64,000 nt of DNA, from the NCBI GenBank assembly GCA_000349905.1, contig KB722741.1:709979-773978 (forward strand). Direction: 5' to 3'. Positions 24,480 to 36,388 of this stretch are shown here, piece by piece (position 1 is the stretch's first letter; each line of letters starts with the position of its first letter). Both the position numbers and the translations under genes were made by a program. This DNA is from Volvariella volvacea V23. Lineage: Eukaryota > Basidiomycota > Agaricomycetes > Agaricales > Pluteaceae. Under the pieces are notes generated by a model. That model had not been told where the DNA came from. It saw nothing but the letters and a program-made list of their open reading frames with translations, and did not search any database.

Positions 24480-27137
24480 ATGGCTGAACATCGCCCTTAC
24501 AATGGCTCGCAACGAAGGCTCGTTCTTGCCTTTGAGATTGGAACTACCTTTAGTCACGTGTCCTACTGGTGAGTCGCTCAAGGGAGCCTACGTTCTGCTA
24601 CTCTCCCTCAACTGTTACGCAAGCCTCCTTAATCCTGGAAATCCTCCCGAGATCCGTAACGTATCACGGTATGTCGCGAGATCACATGAATATGTAGATC
24701 ATAATCGCTTATCAGGACGCAGATTCCCTGCTCAAGAGGGTGTTGGTGGAGAGCCGCAAATACCGAGTATCATTCTTTACGGACCTGGGGGAGAGGTTCG
24801 TGCTGTAGGTGCTGAGGTTGAAGAAATGTCTTGTGAGACGATAGAGACGGAGCATCTTTTCAGGTCTCAGTGGTGCGTCATCCGCATTCTACTATTTCTG
24901 CAATGAGGAGCGACACAAGAACAACGTCCCGTGATTCAGGTTCAAATTGCACATGCGACCCAGGCACCTGCACGGGTATAACTTCAACTTCCTACCACCT
25001 CTTCCACCTGGCAAAAATGTGGTAGCTGTGTTTGCTGATTACCTTCGCTACCTCTTCAAATGCTCCAAAGAGTTTATTATTCAATCCCACATCGATGGCG
25101 CACAAATCTGGGAATCGAAGAAAAATATCATTTTAACACACCCAAATGGGTGGGAGAATGCCCAACAGGCGCTCATGAGAGAGGCTGCGATTATTGCTGG
25201 GGTCATCCCAAATACTCCTGAAGGTCGAGAAAGCATCCATTTTGTCACAGACGGGGAGGCTATTCTTCATTTCTGCCTTTCGCGTGGTCTTGCAGAGGTC
25301 ACACTGTGTGTTCGTGAATCCACCTTACTCATACGCTTTCATTGTTAACTGTGCGTGATACAGAGAGGCGATACGGTTCTTGTTGTTGACGCTGGAAGAG
25401 GAACAATAGATATAAGTAACTACAAGAAGACAGGCGATGCTTCCTTGTTTGAGGAAGCTGCTGCTCCACAATGTAAGTCGTTTTATTGGTCTAGAGCCGA
25501 TATCTGATACTTAACTGAGATTGTTAGGTCATCTCCGTGGCTCGGTTTTTGTCACTCAATCTGCAAAGACATTTTTATACAGTATGTTTGAATTCACCAC
25601 CTTTGGATATCGTCCTTTTGAGACAATGCACCTGACATAACATCAGATTTCTTACAGGGATCAAGGTACCATGACGTAGTTGAGGACATAGCAGAGTGCT
25701 TCGACAAGAGAGAGAGGCTGAAGTTCCGTGATAAACACGAGCCTGTATTCATTAAATTTGGTACCATGCGGGACCGTGATCCAGAATACAACATTAGATC
25801 AGGCCAACTCAAACTTGCAGGGTACGTCCAAGTCCCTAGAGGAATTTAATTTTAGTTCACTGGCAGCTCTATAGAGAGGATGTTGCACGCTTCTTTGAGC
25901 CCTCAATTGCTTGTATTTCCGGGGCCATTAAAGAAGCCAAACAGGTCAAGGTCGGTATCTCCCACTTGAACTGCTCTCGTCTATAGGTCACACAAAAACC
26001 CTCTGTGGTATAGGCAGTGTTCCTAGTCGGTGAATTTTCTGCCAGCGATTGGGTCATTAACTCACTTCAAGAAAAATTTGAACAATCTGACATCATTATC
26101 TACCGTCCTGATCATTGCTTGTGAGCACTGGTTCAAAATGAATACGAGAGCCCTACAGAATGACTAATTGTTTGAAGGAGTAAAATCGTCTCAAAAGGCG
26201 CCATAACGGTTTACCTCAACCTTTACGCTGAATCCCAAGGTTCGAGCTCCACATGCAATATGATTGGTCATAACTCTCATCATTTCGAACATGCAAAATG
26301 TCTATACAGGCATTGACAATTCTCCTCGGAGCACAAATGAGGCATCAGAACATCAAGCTGCGTCCATGACCGAGCGTGTGGAGCAGGATATTGCTCAGAG
26401 GAACCACCTGATATCTGCAGAGTATTCATCAGGCCATGAGGTGGGATAGATACAGAGATTGTGGGATCATATTGACTGCAATACTTCCAGGAAATTCAAC
26501 GACTGCGCGAGGAGCTCAGACGTAAGGAAAAGGAATGTGAGGAGAAGGATAAGAGCATCCAAAAACTTCAGTCCGACTGGCAGCTGGAAGTTACCAAGTC
26601 GGCTGCCTTGCAACAAGCTAATCAGGGCCTCGAGGAGGTGAGAAAACAGCACTGCAGGGAGTCAGGCCTTGATAAACGACTTGTAAAAAGATGATCAAGA
26701 CTCTTCATGATCGTATTGATCAGGGGAAGGATAGACTAAAAAGTGTAGAAATGGAATTGGACACTGCTCGGCGTAATTGGGAGGCGGAGGGCGCTCGTTA
26801 CGCACACCTCGCGGAGATAGAGCAAAAAAAGTTCGGAGATGTTCAAAAGCAGCTCACGGAAATACAGGAGATGTTTAACCGGACGACGAAGTCAAAGGAC
26901 AAAGAGGTGGAGGAAAAAATGAAAATGATTCAGACTCTCCACTGTGATCTACAATTGGAGGCCAGAAAGTCAGCAGCTTTGAAAATGATCAATCAGGGCC
27001 TGCTTGAGGTAAGCTATTGGGTATCCTATTAAAATGAGTCTTGCCAAATCTGAAAACCTATCAAGTTAGTTGAAGTCCTTGAGGCCAAGGTAGATGGTCG
27101 AATTAGGGCTCCAGAAGGAGAATATGAGGATGGCTAG
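24480..27137 (+). CDS. fusion gene D: degenerate HSPA12-like Hsp70 domain joined to array coiled coil
   Basis: Fourteen inferred exons (first 24480-24568, last 27066-27137) total 1893 bases in frame, 630 residues. Exons 1-9 match the intact HSPA12-like gene at 52.7 kb almost one for one (89, 45, 150, 54, 175 and 107 bases are identical lengths). The tenth HSPA12 exon is cut to 62 bases and joined by a phase-1 intron to an exon of the array type (26310-26440), then to a 147-base exon starting EIQRLREELRRKEKE, the same length as in copies A and C. Key Hsp70 sites have changed: phosphate-1 reads FEIGTTFSH instead of FDIGTTYSG, phosphate-2 reads DAGRGTID instead of DAGGGTID, and the adenosine loop LVGGF reads LVGEF. 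ATP hydrolysis is therefore unlikely. The CGWT C-terminal domain is missing. After 27008 homology to copy E continues briefly to a stop. Open frame, so a pseudo-ATPase/coiled-coil protein is possible. Confidence 0.65.
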
Positions 27138-27878
27138 AAACAGGACTCATACCTAGCACGTTTGGACGCCGGAAAAGGGTTTTGAAGGGTTTTCTGTTCA
27201 ATTGTTGCAGTAGAACAGCTATCTTATCGGGCAAATGAATTGTTTCGTGGGCGAACTGATGAGCTAGAGATGGTTAACACATGATTACAATATATGAATG
27301 CTGCGATATATAGCCCTTTCCCTCTAAGTACTAATAGTACATTACTTGGTCATGGCATGAGGTTTGTCATTGGGCGAGTTCTGGTCAGCGCCTTGAGTCT
27401 GTTTCCCAGAAAATGTTACGTATGCTTAAAGTACACAGCGAAGTACACTTCTGGGCACTTACTCTAGTGTTAGGTCGGAGTACCGGCACGGGACCGCCGC
27501 TACGTTGTCTCTGGTCGGAGTTGATATAACGTTGATAGTAAAATTGGGTTGGAGTGCATCTGTAAGGATGCCAGTGGCTGCTTTGGTCACTCAGTGTATA
27601 AGCTCCTGTCATGTCCTGCTATTCTGGCCTTCTTGACGTCGGCCAGCTGTGGGCCCCAATTACTCTCCAGTCCAGACACACAGGAAATGAATAAGCCAGC
27701 TTGCCAGAATCAGACAACCGTTTTTATCCTGCACGTGTCGTAGAATATCCTAACAGAACCCAGACACGAGGCGACCAGCAACGTGTACGCAGTTTCACCT
27801 AACTGAAACTAAAAGGGTCATAGGGATACTACTATTGAAAGGCTCAACAGCTCCTACATACTGTCCTTCCCCACCTCC
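27138..27878. other. spacer with decayed 3' remnant of copy D
   Basis: The bases at about 27200-27270 still resemble the coiled-coil part of copy E (a stretch translating to ANELFRGRTDELEM), suggesting that D once extended further and lost its C-terminal domain. From about 27690 the sequence resembles the leader of the HSPA12-like gene, including CAACAGCTCCT before the ATG. Confidence 0.4.
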
Positions 27879-30800
27879 ATGGCTGAACGTCTTGCATATA
27901 ATGGTGATGACCGAAAGCTCACCCTTGCTTTTGACATTGGAATCACCTACAGTAGTGTGTTATATTGGTGAGTTCATCAAGCATGGATGCTGTCTTCTTC
28001 ACTCAACTACTCTAGCTTCCTTGATCCTAAATATGTCCCTGAGATTCGAAGAGTAACAAAGTAAATACAAAATTGTAATGTGTTCATCAGTTTCGATTGC
28101 TAACTGGGTGCAGATTTTCTGGTCAAGAAGGTATCGGCGGAGACTATAAAACGCCGAGTACTATTCTCTATGGACCTGAGGGAGAAGTCCACGCTGTAAG
28201 TGCAGAAGTCGAAGGAGTGTCTGCGGAGATAATAGAGAAAGAGCATCTTTTTAGGTCTGAATGTTGCGTCTCTCATATCCTACTTTAAGAAACACTGCAA
28301 AAATGCAATCCATGCATTAGGTTCAAGGTGCATATGCAACCAAGATACTTGTACAAGTTAGACCCCAGCCAATGACAACTCCTCCCACCACAGAAAGATG
28401 CTGTGCTCATGTTCGCTGATTATCTCCGCTACCTATTCACCTGTACCAAAGACTTTATCACCAGTTCGTACGTCAATGGTAATCAGATCTGGGAGTCAAA
28501 GAGAGATATCGTTCTAACACATTCAAATGAGTGGAATAATATCCAAAAGGTGCTTATGCAAGAGGCTGCAATTATCGCAGGAGTGGTCCCAGATACTACT
28601 GAGGGTCGGGAGAGTGTGCATTTCGTTACAGAAGGAGGAGCTAGTTTTTATTTCTGCATTTTCAATGATCTAGTACCAAAAACTTCGAAGGTACTTGTTT
28701 TCATCTCCTCTGCACGAGTGTAAATGCCTATAGTTTATTACGCATTATACAGGAAGATGATGCCATTCTTATTATTGATGCTGGGGAAAGGACAATAGAT
28801 ATAAGCTGCTATAAGAGAAAGGCAAATGACTCTCTATTTGAGGAAGCTGCCCCTCCAGAAAGTGTGTTCTGATGTTAATATCAAGCTGATCCTTAGCACT
28901 TACTCCAGTGCGTTAGGTCACCTTTCCGGCTCAATGTTTGTGACCCAGCTCGCAAAAATATTTTTGCAAGGTATGTCTGATTTCGTGTGTGATGCACTCA
29001 ATGCTAAAGGATAATAGATTTTTTGCGGGGATCGAAGTATGATAATGCAGTTGATGACATGGCAAAGTACTTCGACAGGAGAACTAAGTTAATGTTCCAT
29101 GATAAACACGATCCAGTATTCCTTAGGTGTGGTACTATGGGGGATCATGATCCAGAATACAACATCCGATCAGGCGTTCTTAAACTTAAGGGGTTAGTCT
29201 ATAATAGAGGCTGTGATTTACTGCTCACTGAGGTCCGCTTTTATAGAGATGATATGGCTCGCTTCTTTGAGCCCTCAATCACTTGCATTTCTAGGGCAAT
29301 TGAAGAAGCCATACATCACAACCTGATCAAGGTGAATATGTCCAGCTTTTGTATGCATCTGGGTGTCACTTTCTGCAATATAGGCGGTGTTCCTAGTTGG
29401 TGAACTTGCCGCCAACGACTGGCTCTTCAATTCGCTCAAGGAAAAGTCTGAACAATTAAATGTCCAAATCTTCCGACCAGATCACCACTTGTAAGTTATT
29501 ATGGTATTAGCGGACAAGAGCTCTCTAATTGGCTGTAGGCAGAGTGTAATTCCCCATGGCGCTGTCTCGTTATACATCTACCAAGGAGTTTATTCACAAG
29601 GAAGGAAAACGGAGAGACAGATGAATAGCTCAAGAGGTTGCTGTACTAGTAATGCCCAGATTACTCTTACACGCTATCAACAGGGTATCCAAAGGTTATG
29701 GAGAGAGCTCAAATGTAAGGAGGAGGAGCTGGAGGAGCTGAATGAGGGTATCAAAGCGCTTCACTTTGATAGGCAGATAGAGGTTGAAAGGGTGATTGCC
29801 TTGCAACAAAAAAAACGGGACCTGGAGGAGGTGAGCATATGACACCAGAGAAACTGACTTCTCACGAGTGACTTATAAGATGCTTGCCAACCTCTAAACT
29901 CACATTGAACTGAGAGAAAGTCGAATAAAGGACTTAGAAACAGAGATCGAAAGCACTAAAAGTCAGTGGCAGGCTGACATTGGTATTTTTGAGATAGCAC
30001 AGCAGAAGGCCGAAGATATTCAAAGGCAACTCACAATGGTGGAAGAGAAATTTGACCAGACGATGAAGTTCAAGGACAAGGAACTAAAAGAAAGGGAAAC
30101 CATTATTCGAGCCCTTTGCAATGACTTGCATTCGGAAGTCGAGAAGTCGTCGACTCTCCAAAATACCAATCAAGGCTTGCTTGAGGTGAGCTATCTGGTG
30201 TCTCTCATAGAGAGTATTGCCTCATACCTGAACCTTGTTGAGATGATTGAATCTCTCAAAATCGAGATTGAACAAAAAGGGAGTCGAATTAGAGATCTAG
30301 AAAAGGGATATGAGGACACCCAGGAACAAGACACACAGCGCTCCCAGATGATAGAACAAAAGGTGGAAGATAATCATATAGATTTGATTGAGACGAAGCA
30401 ACAATGCGATCAAGCGGAGAGGCCACATGATCAGCAGGACTATGAGTTGGATAAGGTTGAGACGACTGATGGCTTATCCAGAAGCGGGTTGACGGAGATA
30501 GTAGAGGTGCTCACTCAGGAGGTCTCGCGGGCAAGTTCAATGATCATCGACTCACTTGACTCGGGAGAGCCTGGTAGGAGAAAACCCACGGAGGAAAAAC
30601 GTGCCCAGATCCTGCCACAGGTGGAAATGAACATATCTCGCATTTTCTTATTCCGATTGGTGCATCGGCGCCCTATCTTAGAGGACAAAGAGAAAGAATT
30701 TAGAGTTCAAATGGCCCTGCAGGCAATCGTGACTGAACTTACCTGCCACCATGCCCAGTACTGGTGTTCGTCCAATGCTGAGCAGATCAACCGTCCTCAG

Positions 30801-31179
30801 AAAATCTACGAGGGTCTTTATAAGTCAGGTCAGCAAAAGCATTTCTTTTATGCTATTGCCTAATTCTCGTCGTTTCTCCCTTGTTTTAGACCACTTCACT
30901 GTCGCTCGGTGGCGGTCTATTGTACACACTCAAGTTTATCAACGAACACCAGACCAAGATATGCAAGCCATCGACACGGTTTTACACGGTCGCCTATCTC
31001 CTTTATTTAACAAATTTGGCTGGACGGATGAAAACGTCCTGAGCACTAAGCGATACTCTGAGGCAGTTAGCCATAGTATTAAAGTAATCACGGAGATGAT
31101 CACGCGATTCAGCAATGGTGCATACGATGATGAAGTGCAAGAAGAATGTAAACAGGTTCGATTACCAACCGAACTGTAG
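27879..31179 (+). pseudogene. fusion gene E: HSPA12-like domain, coiled coil and CGWT-type domain, decayed
   Basis: Same fusion as D but with the C-terminal domain still attached. The Hsp70-like part starts MAERLAYNGDDRK. Reading runs from the HSPA12 exon-10 equivalent (29539 on) through SLYIYQGVYSQGRK into IQRLWRELKCKEEELEE without an obvious intron. Decay is clear: the exon-3 donor GTGCGT is TTGCGT at about 28259, a TGA lies at 28373-28375, and a TAA lies at 29895-29897 in the second coiled-coil exon. The nucleotide loops are altered: FDIGITYSS, DAGERTID, LVGELAAN. The Gly-to-Glu change in the last loop is shared with copy D, so it probably predates the D/E duplication. The terminal part reads RWRSIVHTQ, FGWTDENV and then stops at 31177-31179, before the WFKPGS region. 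Confidence 0.7.
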
Positions 31180-31912
31180 TTCTCAGCCGATCTTGATCAT
31201 GACGATTCTTCTAGGATCCAGAGCGCTCAGGAAATGCAGGTGACCATGATCCGCCTAAGGTGGATGCGACTTTGGATGAGATACCATGCAAGGGGTATCT
31301 AGAAGGTGGCAATGAATGAGCTGGGTAAGAAGGATGACCGGTGTTTGATAACAGCTCGTTGGAGAAGAAACCAAGGAAAAGCGGGGAAGGACAAGAATGG
31401 ATGTTGTAGTAGTCCCTCATCGACGGAGTTGCCTCGGATACTCGAATGTAATATAGAGCTTTTCACATCGAATTTAGGTCAGATTATTTTCCTCCAATGT
31501 TGTCAAGGGCCTAGTAGGCCTTTGGTGTTACGCAAGTGATGGAGCCCGAGTTTGAATTTGTTTGGCTTCTCCTGGTTTGGGCTGTGGGAAGTTCAGTAAC
31601 CCTCACCCTGTAGCGCTTGCACCCTTGCGACGTCTCGAGACTCGTGGATCGAAGGACCCAGAAGGTATTTTTTTAATGTACATTATCAAAACCTTTACTG
31701 AAAACTACAATTAACTCCAGGGAAAGGTGACTCGACGCGTGGTGTAAATCAAGCCTGAATGCACTGAACTTAGTCACGCGCGCAGCCCGCTATGTAGGTA
31801 ATCGCTACCAGTATTTAGCGCCTTATGTCTGTTAACCTCGTCCCAGCACAGCCAAATACGCCCCGTATCTTTCGACAAATATCCTTGCTATCTCCTCCTT
31901 CCTCTTGTGACG
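31180..31912. other. spacer between copies E and F
   Basis: About 0.7 kb without a supported gene. A weak form of the shared upstream block (GGTAATCGCTACCAG) begins at 31797, 116 bases before the ATG of copy F. Confidence 0.4.
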
Positions 31913-33627
31913 ATGTCCCAAGGAAATGCCCATTTGGGAATCGTAGACTTTAACGGCAAACCCTCCCAAAGCCGTACGTGTCCGCCAACTGATGAAGGGC
32001 AGTATTTAATGAAACACATTCACTAGAGCCGGCAGTGCATAGAAATGTCCTAGACGGGGTATCCACTGCTCAAAGCAATCAGAAAAATGATGGAAAACAA
32101 GTGGCATGTTCGAGCTCTGAGGTACGGGAATAATAGGGACTCAAATAGTCACCTTTTACTAACAGGGCGACAGGAAATAACGCGTCTCAGAAAGGAGTTA
32201 GATCACGGATTGGAGGGCCTGGATATGACTATTCAGAAGCTTCGTGAAGATCTGGAACTGGAAAGGCAGAAGTCAGTGGATTTGCAGGACGTCATTCGAA
32301 CTTTGCAGCGAGTAAGTAATTTGGAGACATGCGATGTGGTTTGTGTCCTCACAGCTATAGTAAGGTAATCAACGACCTTGAATGTAGCAATAAGGAGAAG
32401 GATACTCAACTAAGTACTATCAAAAAGGAACTCGATGATACGCGGAAGCAGTTGGAAGCGGAGGCCGACGAACACTCTGGCCACATCAAGACCGTAGGGC
32501 ATAATGCTAGAGATATTCAGGAGCAGCTGACCACGACCAAAGAACAACTCGACGAGACCCAAAAACTACTTCATGAGATAACCGAAGAATTCAAGAGGAT
32601 CAGATTGGATCCCCTGCCGCGGCTCGTACCGCGTAAAGACGCCATATGTGGACGGGAACTAAAAGAGATGGTCGAATCCTTGAATCAAGAAGTCCTGCAA
32701 ACAAGTCTAACAATTATCGACTCGCTCGACTTCAAAGAGCCACTTAGAAGAAAGCTTTCAGCTGAAGAGCGTGCTTACGTTCTTCCTCAGCTCGAGGTGA
32801 ATCTGCCTCGTACCCTCTTGGCACGGCTGACATGTCATCATCCCATATCTGACGGTGTCGAGGAAGAGTTCGGTGTTCAGATTGCTCTACAGGCAATCAT
32901 GACCGAATATGCATGCTACTATTCCCAATCCTGGTGTCCCTCCGATGATCAACTCGACAGCCACCTGCGGCACATATATCAAGGACTTTACGAATCAGGT
33001 TAGTATCTGATATCTCTAATCTGTGCTTGCCCGTTTTATGTGTTTTCATTGCAGACCCATTAATGGCACCACAGTGGCGATCTATGACTCGCTCTCAAGT
33101 TCGCCAACGAACGTTGTTCCAAGACATCCGCACTATCGACATAGCTCTACGCAGTCAACTGTCTCTCTTGCTTAGCGCATGCGGTTGGACAGATGACTAC
33201 CTATTGAGCAATGAACGACATGCGGAGGTCATTAGTCGTGGTATTGAAGTTATTACAGAGAAAATTGTACAACTCAACAAAGCCATATACGAAGACCTCA
33301 CACAAGATGAAGTCAAAATTCTCTGGTTCAAATCAGGTTCACAGTTCCAATCTGATTCTGCTCATGATGGCTTCTCTGGAGTCCAGCGTGTTGTTGGGCA
33401 AATATTGTGTACGACGGATCTAGGTGTGCAGATTAGCACACCCAGTGCTGGAGGAGATTCCGCTGTCACCACGTTAAAGGCAAAAGTCTTCATGAATGAT
33501 TTACTGTTAGAGAACTATCAGGCAGGTATCAGCAACGAAAACTCGAGGTGGTGATACTAACATATATTCACAGAACTCAGGCGAGGGGAAATCGAAGGAG
33601 AAACAGAAGAAGCACGAACAGACGTAA
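31913..33627 (+). CDS. array copy F: coiled-coil plus CGWT-domain protein, open
   Basis: Tandem member of 482 residues, exons 31913-31973, 32027-32121, 32174-32311, 32365-32998, 33055-33521, 33574-33627. The 138-base exon equals that of copy G and the 467-base exon equals those of B and G. N-terminus MSQGNAHLGIVDFNGKPSQS, Ser-rich end CSSSE, coiled coil from EITRLRKELDH, then LKEMVESLNQEVLQTSLTII, SWCPSD, QWRSMTRSQVRQRT, CGWTDDYLLSN, NKAIYEDLTQDEVKILWF, CTTDLGVQI. The C-terminal tail is Lys-rich (GKSKEKQKKHEQT). The last intron (33522-33573) begins GCAGGT and is best read as a GC-AG intron because only this keeps the frame. No stops or frameshifts, so this and B are the best candidates for working genes of the array. 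Confidence 0.75.
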
Positions 33628-34117
33628 ATGCCACTTCCAGGTCCGGCTTTAGACTAAATTAAAGGAACAATTGTGAGTAATTGAGCGTACGAGTCTTTTG
33701 CGTGTCACACAAACTCGCCACGGAATGATGCACTTTTTTTTTCAATATTGAAGATCTTATAATTTGTAAAGCTTCGATTATGTATCAATTATTACTGCTT
33801 TTGCGTTTCCCAGCCCGATCTACCCATCTGCCAGTGCCATTATTTACTTGATAGTGGGTCGAGCCTTGCGAGACTCACGAATCGAAGAGCTCCGGGAAGC
33901 ATGTAATCATGGGTATAATAAAGTAGCACGCTGGAATGTGGTTTCAATCAAAGCCGGGTTGGACTTCAAGCGTCACCCATTCATCAAGAAGCATGGCCGG
34001 TGTCAGGTTGTCTAGCGTCACACCGGTCTTAAGACCTGAAGAAATGAGAATTCGTGTCGCTGAGTCGTGCGGATGACTGCGCTGGACTTAGCGACAAACA
34101 CGAGGCACGTCGTGTAG
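33628..34117. other. spacer between copies F and G
   Basis: About 0.5 kb, no supported gene. Contains a T9 run near 33726 and A/T-rich sequence compatible with the 3' end of copy F. Confidence 0.4.
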
Positions 34118-34175
34118 GGTCACTGCCCTGCAAACGCCTCCTGTTACTCTGCCCTTTTAGAGCAAAGCCCTCTAC
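34118..34175 (+). promoter_or_regulatory. shared upstream element of array copy G
   Basis: GGTCACTGCCCTGCAAACGCCTC begins here, matching the block before A and B at most positions, 106 bases before the ATG of copy G. Confidence 0.4.
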
Positions 34176-34223
34176 ATACACTCAGCTTGATTCTACTCCA
34201 TTACTTTTCGCCACATCGCAAAG

Positions 34224-36000
34224 ATGTCAGGAATGTTCTCTCAAAATAGCGTTAACACCAGGACTACCCCATGGCCGGAGGATAAAGCCAGCAGCACCTA
34301 TCGGCACGATCAAATGCCCCATCCATTTTTATTAGGCAGGCAATCTGGCACTAGAGATAGAGGGTCAACGATATATTATGAGGGTGAAAGTACGTGACTT
34401 GAGTGCTAATTGATCGATCGGGACATTGCTTGACGGAGGAGTGATTAGGTCAAGGTACTAACCCATTCTTATCGAGGGAAAGACGTCTGCTTAGCCAAAC
34501 AGAGGCAAGGTTGCACGACCCTTTGATAGAAACCCGTGACAAAAAGACGCCTTCGAGTACAAAGGTAAGAACCATGCTGAAGATTAACAAGGTTGGCTTT
34601 TACCAAAATCAACATAGGAAATGACTCGCCTGAGAAAAGACCTAGAAAGAAGATTGGGAGCATTAAGTGAAATGACGCAAAAGCTTCTTTCCCACTTGGA
34701 AAAAGAGACCCAAAAATCGGAGAACTGGAAGAATACAGTTGAGATCTTACAGGAGGCAGGTTTCTCTGGCCCTTGATCGCATTTTGTTGTTTCAATTTTA
34801 ATTGGAATCAGACGATTACGGGTCTCCAAAACAGCAACAAGAAGAAGGACACTAAATTAAAGTCTCGAGAACAGGGGCTAGTCGATGCGCAGAAACAGCA
34901 CAGAGTGGAAGTTTGTCAGCTCTCACATCGCGCAGAGACGGCAGAGCTGAAGGCCGAAGATCTTCAAAGGCAACTAGAGACAATGAAGCAGCAGTTCAAC
35001 GAGACCAAGGAATTACTTGAAAAGCGAACTATAGAGCTTCAAGAGGCCAGAAATTATGGTCCAGCGCGTCGAAGTACGCTATTCAGACGAGAATTGAAAG
35101 AAGTGGTGGAGTCGTTGAATCAGGTGATCCTATAAACGAATTCGACGATCGTTGACTCACTCGATTTTAAAGAGCCTAGCAGGAAGAGACTTTCTAAAGA
35201 AGAACGCGACCGTATTTTGCCACAGCTGGAGGGTCATCTTCCCCGAACGTTCCTATCACGACTTGCGCGCAATCGCCCTCTATCAGACGACGCTGATGAG
35301 GAGTTAGGCGTCCAAGTAGCCTTGCAGGCAACGGTGGCCAAAATCGCTTACTTCTATGCTCAAAGCTGGTGTCCCTCAAATGGTCAGTTGTCCCATAACC
35401 TCAAGGAGATTTATGACGAGCTACACAAGTCAGGTTGGTCATGGCTCTTCTGTCCTAGGAGGGCTTATATGTAGTCTCTTTCACCCCGTCACAGACAGTT
35501 TCGCTGCTCGCCAGTGGCGATCCACGACCCATTCCCAAGTCCGCAAACGGACATTAACCCAAGATATTCAAACTATTGATGCGGCTCTACGCAACTCCCT
35601 GGTTACATTACTGAACGTTTGTGGTTGGACGGGTGAGTATATCTCGAACAACGATCGTCATTCACAGGCGATTTGCGATAGCATCGGAATTATCGCAGAT
35701 AAAATCATGCAACTCAACGAGGCCATATTCGAAGATCCCATGCACTACGAGGCCAGACTTCTCTGGTTCAGATCAGGATCAGCATTCCAGCCCGATGTGG
35801 CTTGCGATGACTTCTCTGGCATTCGGCGTGTTCAAGGAAGGATATTGTGCACAACGGATCTTGGCCTACAGATCACCACGCCCGGGACTGAAGGAGAGTC
35901 TGTTGCGAATATATTAAAGGCAAAGGTCATTCTGGATGACGTTCTGCACAAGGGGGATCAGGTAATGATCTGTGATGGCGTTCGATAGCTGCTATACTGA
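34224..36000 (+). pseudogene. array copy G: coiled-coil plus CGWT-domain protein with nonsense codon
   Basis: Last tandem member. Exons 34224-34389, 34449-34564, 34618-34755, 34812-35433, 35495-35961, 35989-36000 sum to 507 codons, but codon TAA at 35133-35135 stands where copy F has CAA, inside the LKEMVESLNQ helix, so translation would end before the C-terminal domain. Downstream the domain is otherwise preserved: SWCPSNGQL, QWRSTTHSQVRKRT, CGWTGEYISNN, NEAIFEDPM, LLWFRSGSAF, DDFSGI, CTTDLGLQI. The third intron (34756-34811) begins GCAGGT, a GC donor required by phase. A single recent nonsense change with intact splice sites points to young loss of function, or to a sequencing or allele difference. 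Confidence 0.7.
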
Positions 36001-36388
36001 CGGGATTGAGAAGAGTAGACGTCATAGTTATATCTAGTGATGCAAGGGCTCTAATACCCAGACGAATGGGAAGCAGGCATCGAGTCCTTTTATTTCACGT
36101 TGAATCAACTTGTGATGTATGCAATTGGACTAATATAACCACGGATGCCGGGTATCCTGAGTTTAATCAACGTGATTCTTGTAACTACCTTGAGCGTAGT
36201 ATAACCAAACATGCTCGTCTGCGCATTGCTAATGGGCAAGCGCCTAGGTTAAGCACTATCTTACAAAGTTCAAGACAATAAATCGTGTATCTATATGGGT
36301 GTCGGGCAGGCGAGTTATTCAATGGTCGATAATTCAGGCCCTAACAAGTCCAGCTTCCGCAATTGGGGAAAACCTATTCACGATCTCA
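36001..36388. other. spacer between array and carboxylesterase
   Basis: About 0.4 kb between the 3' ends of two convergent genes; nothing recognisable. Confidence 0.35.
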
